Positions 31,395-31,477 of a DNA stretch of 31,477 nucleotides are shown piece after piece. Each line of letters opens with the position of its first letter. Position 1 is the stretch's first letter. Under the pieces are notes generated by a model. The model had not been told where the DNA came from, ran no database searches, and was given only the letters and a program-made list of their open reading frames with translations. The translations under genes and the position numbers were made by a program. The stretch lies in contig JAVVTI010000010.1 in assembly GCA_036653735.1 (NCBI GenBank), forward strand, positions 1 through 31,477, read 5' to 3'. The stretch comes from CAVCAD01 sp036653735. Lineage in GTDB: Bacteria; Bacillota_I; Bacilli_A; RF39; UBA660.

Positions 31395-31477
31395 AATAAA
31401 CCACTGCATTCTTATAGCTCCTATATGTATAGAGCTAGCAACTGCTTTTAATTTAACTCCATACCTTCCTGATTGTT
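31356..31477 (-). CDS. spoIVA: SpoIVA N-terminal part, last codons before the element (5' end outside window)
   Basis: Read on the minus strand from the right edge, codons 31475-31425 give QSGRYGVKLKAVASSIH. This matches the SpoIVA region just before its C-terminal domain (FGVKLKA...SIHM in homologues, from memory). At the core repeat the homology stops and the frame continues into element DNA for 22 unrelated codons (IGAIRMQWFILIDVLRQRVG and IF) to a TAA at 31358-31356. The unexcised gene would therefore make a truncated SpoIVA with a foreign tail, lacking the roughly 90-residue C-terminal domain. Precise removal of 2,975 bp joins it to the 3' part in frame. About 400 upstream codons should lie beyond the window. 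Confidence 0.85.
   Translation of the reverse strand, partial: QSGRYGVKLKAVASSIHIGAIRMQWFILIDVLRQRVGIF
31402..31432. repeat. Right recombination junction: attP half-site plus core
   Basis: The core ATATGTATAG at 31423-31432 repeats 28448-28457. The element-side half 31402-31425 (CACTGCA...ATAGCTCCTATA) is the mirror image of 28453-28476 (TATAGGAACTAT...TGCAGTG) at 20 of 24 positions. To the right of the core lies spoIVA coding sequence. Confidence 0.85.

Larger units (their letters stand above)
28448..31432. mobile_element. 2,975-bp intervening element in spoIVA
   Basis: Bounded by the direct repeat ATATGTATAG (28448-28457 and 31423-31432), 2,975 bp from core to core. It carries a large serine recombinase, a 90-residue protein and a Fic protein, all on the same strand as spoIVA. 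No phage structural, replication or transfer genes are present, so it is much smaller than the skin or SPbeta elements that interrupt sporulation genes in Bacillus. Removing one core-to-core unit joins ...KAVASSIH to MIKVDVES... in frame. Joining the inner flanks creates a 50-bp site with 20 of 24 symmetric positions around TG. Composition and codon use look like the host's by eye. Confidence 0.88.

Overview
The window is very AT-rich DNA with short intergenic gaps, standard stop-codon use and Shine-Dalgarno (SD) sites before nearly every gene. It looks like a spore-forming, low-GC Bacillota. Supporting signs are gene orders I know from that phylum (dnaD-nth, spoIVA next to HU, secG-rnr-smpB-ssrA), a CIRCE operator, and spoIVA itself. 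The tmRNA tag ends in -AFA, an ending I associate with Mollicutes and their relatives rather than the usual -ALAA. Genus and species cannot be read from the sequence. Two 100-base N runs (4844-4943 and 18907-19006) are scaffold gaps, so this is a draft or metagenomic assembly. The second gap is flanked by an identical 55-base sequence and is probably artificial.

Layout. 1-3340 holds yvcK (running off the left edge) coupled to a VanY-like peptidase, then divergent folD and a small heat-shock gene. The heat-shock promoter and CIRCE operator lie inside the folD 3' end. 3295-5032 holds a DUF1016/YhcG-type PDDEXK nuclease gene behind a 33-base palindrome, a short orphan ORF, a gap and tRNA-Gly. 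5058-13257 holds a patatin, tRNA-Cys and a run of minus-strand envelope genes: a large membrane protein, a LysM protein, an anchored unknown, a PH-domain protein, an anchored thioredoxin, a Cys-repeat surface protein and a coiled-coil membrane protein. 13265-15880 is a divergent pair: a threonine-tract choice-of-anchor A protein (probable spore-surface protein) and a GT-B glycosyltransferase. 15911-18795 holds a large Ig-like/InlB-repeat surface protein and a small membrane protein. 19022-24489 holds ssrA, smpB, two tandem RNase R paralogues and secG. 24538-28018 holds a degenerate polysaccharide-deacetylase-like protein, nth, dnaD, cca and HU.

The main discovery is at 28174-31477. The spoIVA gene, needed to build the spore coat, is split by a 2,975-bp element carrying a large serine recombinase, a 90-residue protein and a Fic-domain protein. 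Both junctions are in the window and share the 10-bp core ATATGTATAG. Joining the outer flanks at the core restores the spoIVA reading frame exactly. Joining the inner flanks gives a 50-bp attP with 20 of 24 dyad-symmetric positions around a TG centre, the form expected of a serine-integrase site. The element therefore looks like a small, skin-like intervening element whose excision would be needed to make SpoIVA, possibly as a developmental switch in the mother cell. The 90-residue protein just upstream of the recombinase is a candidate excision factor.
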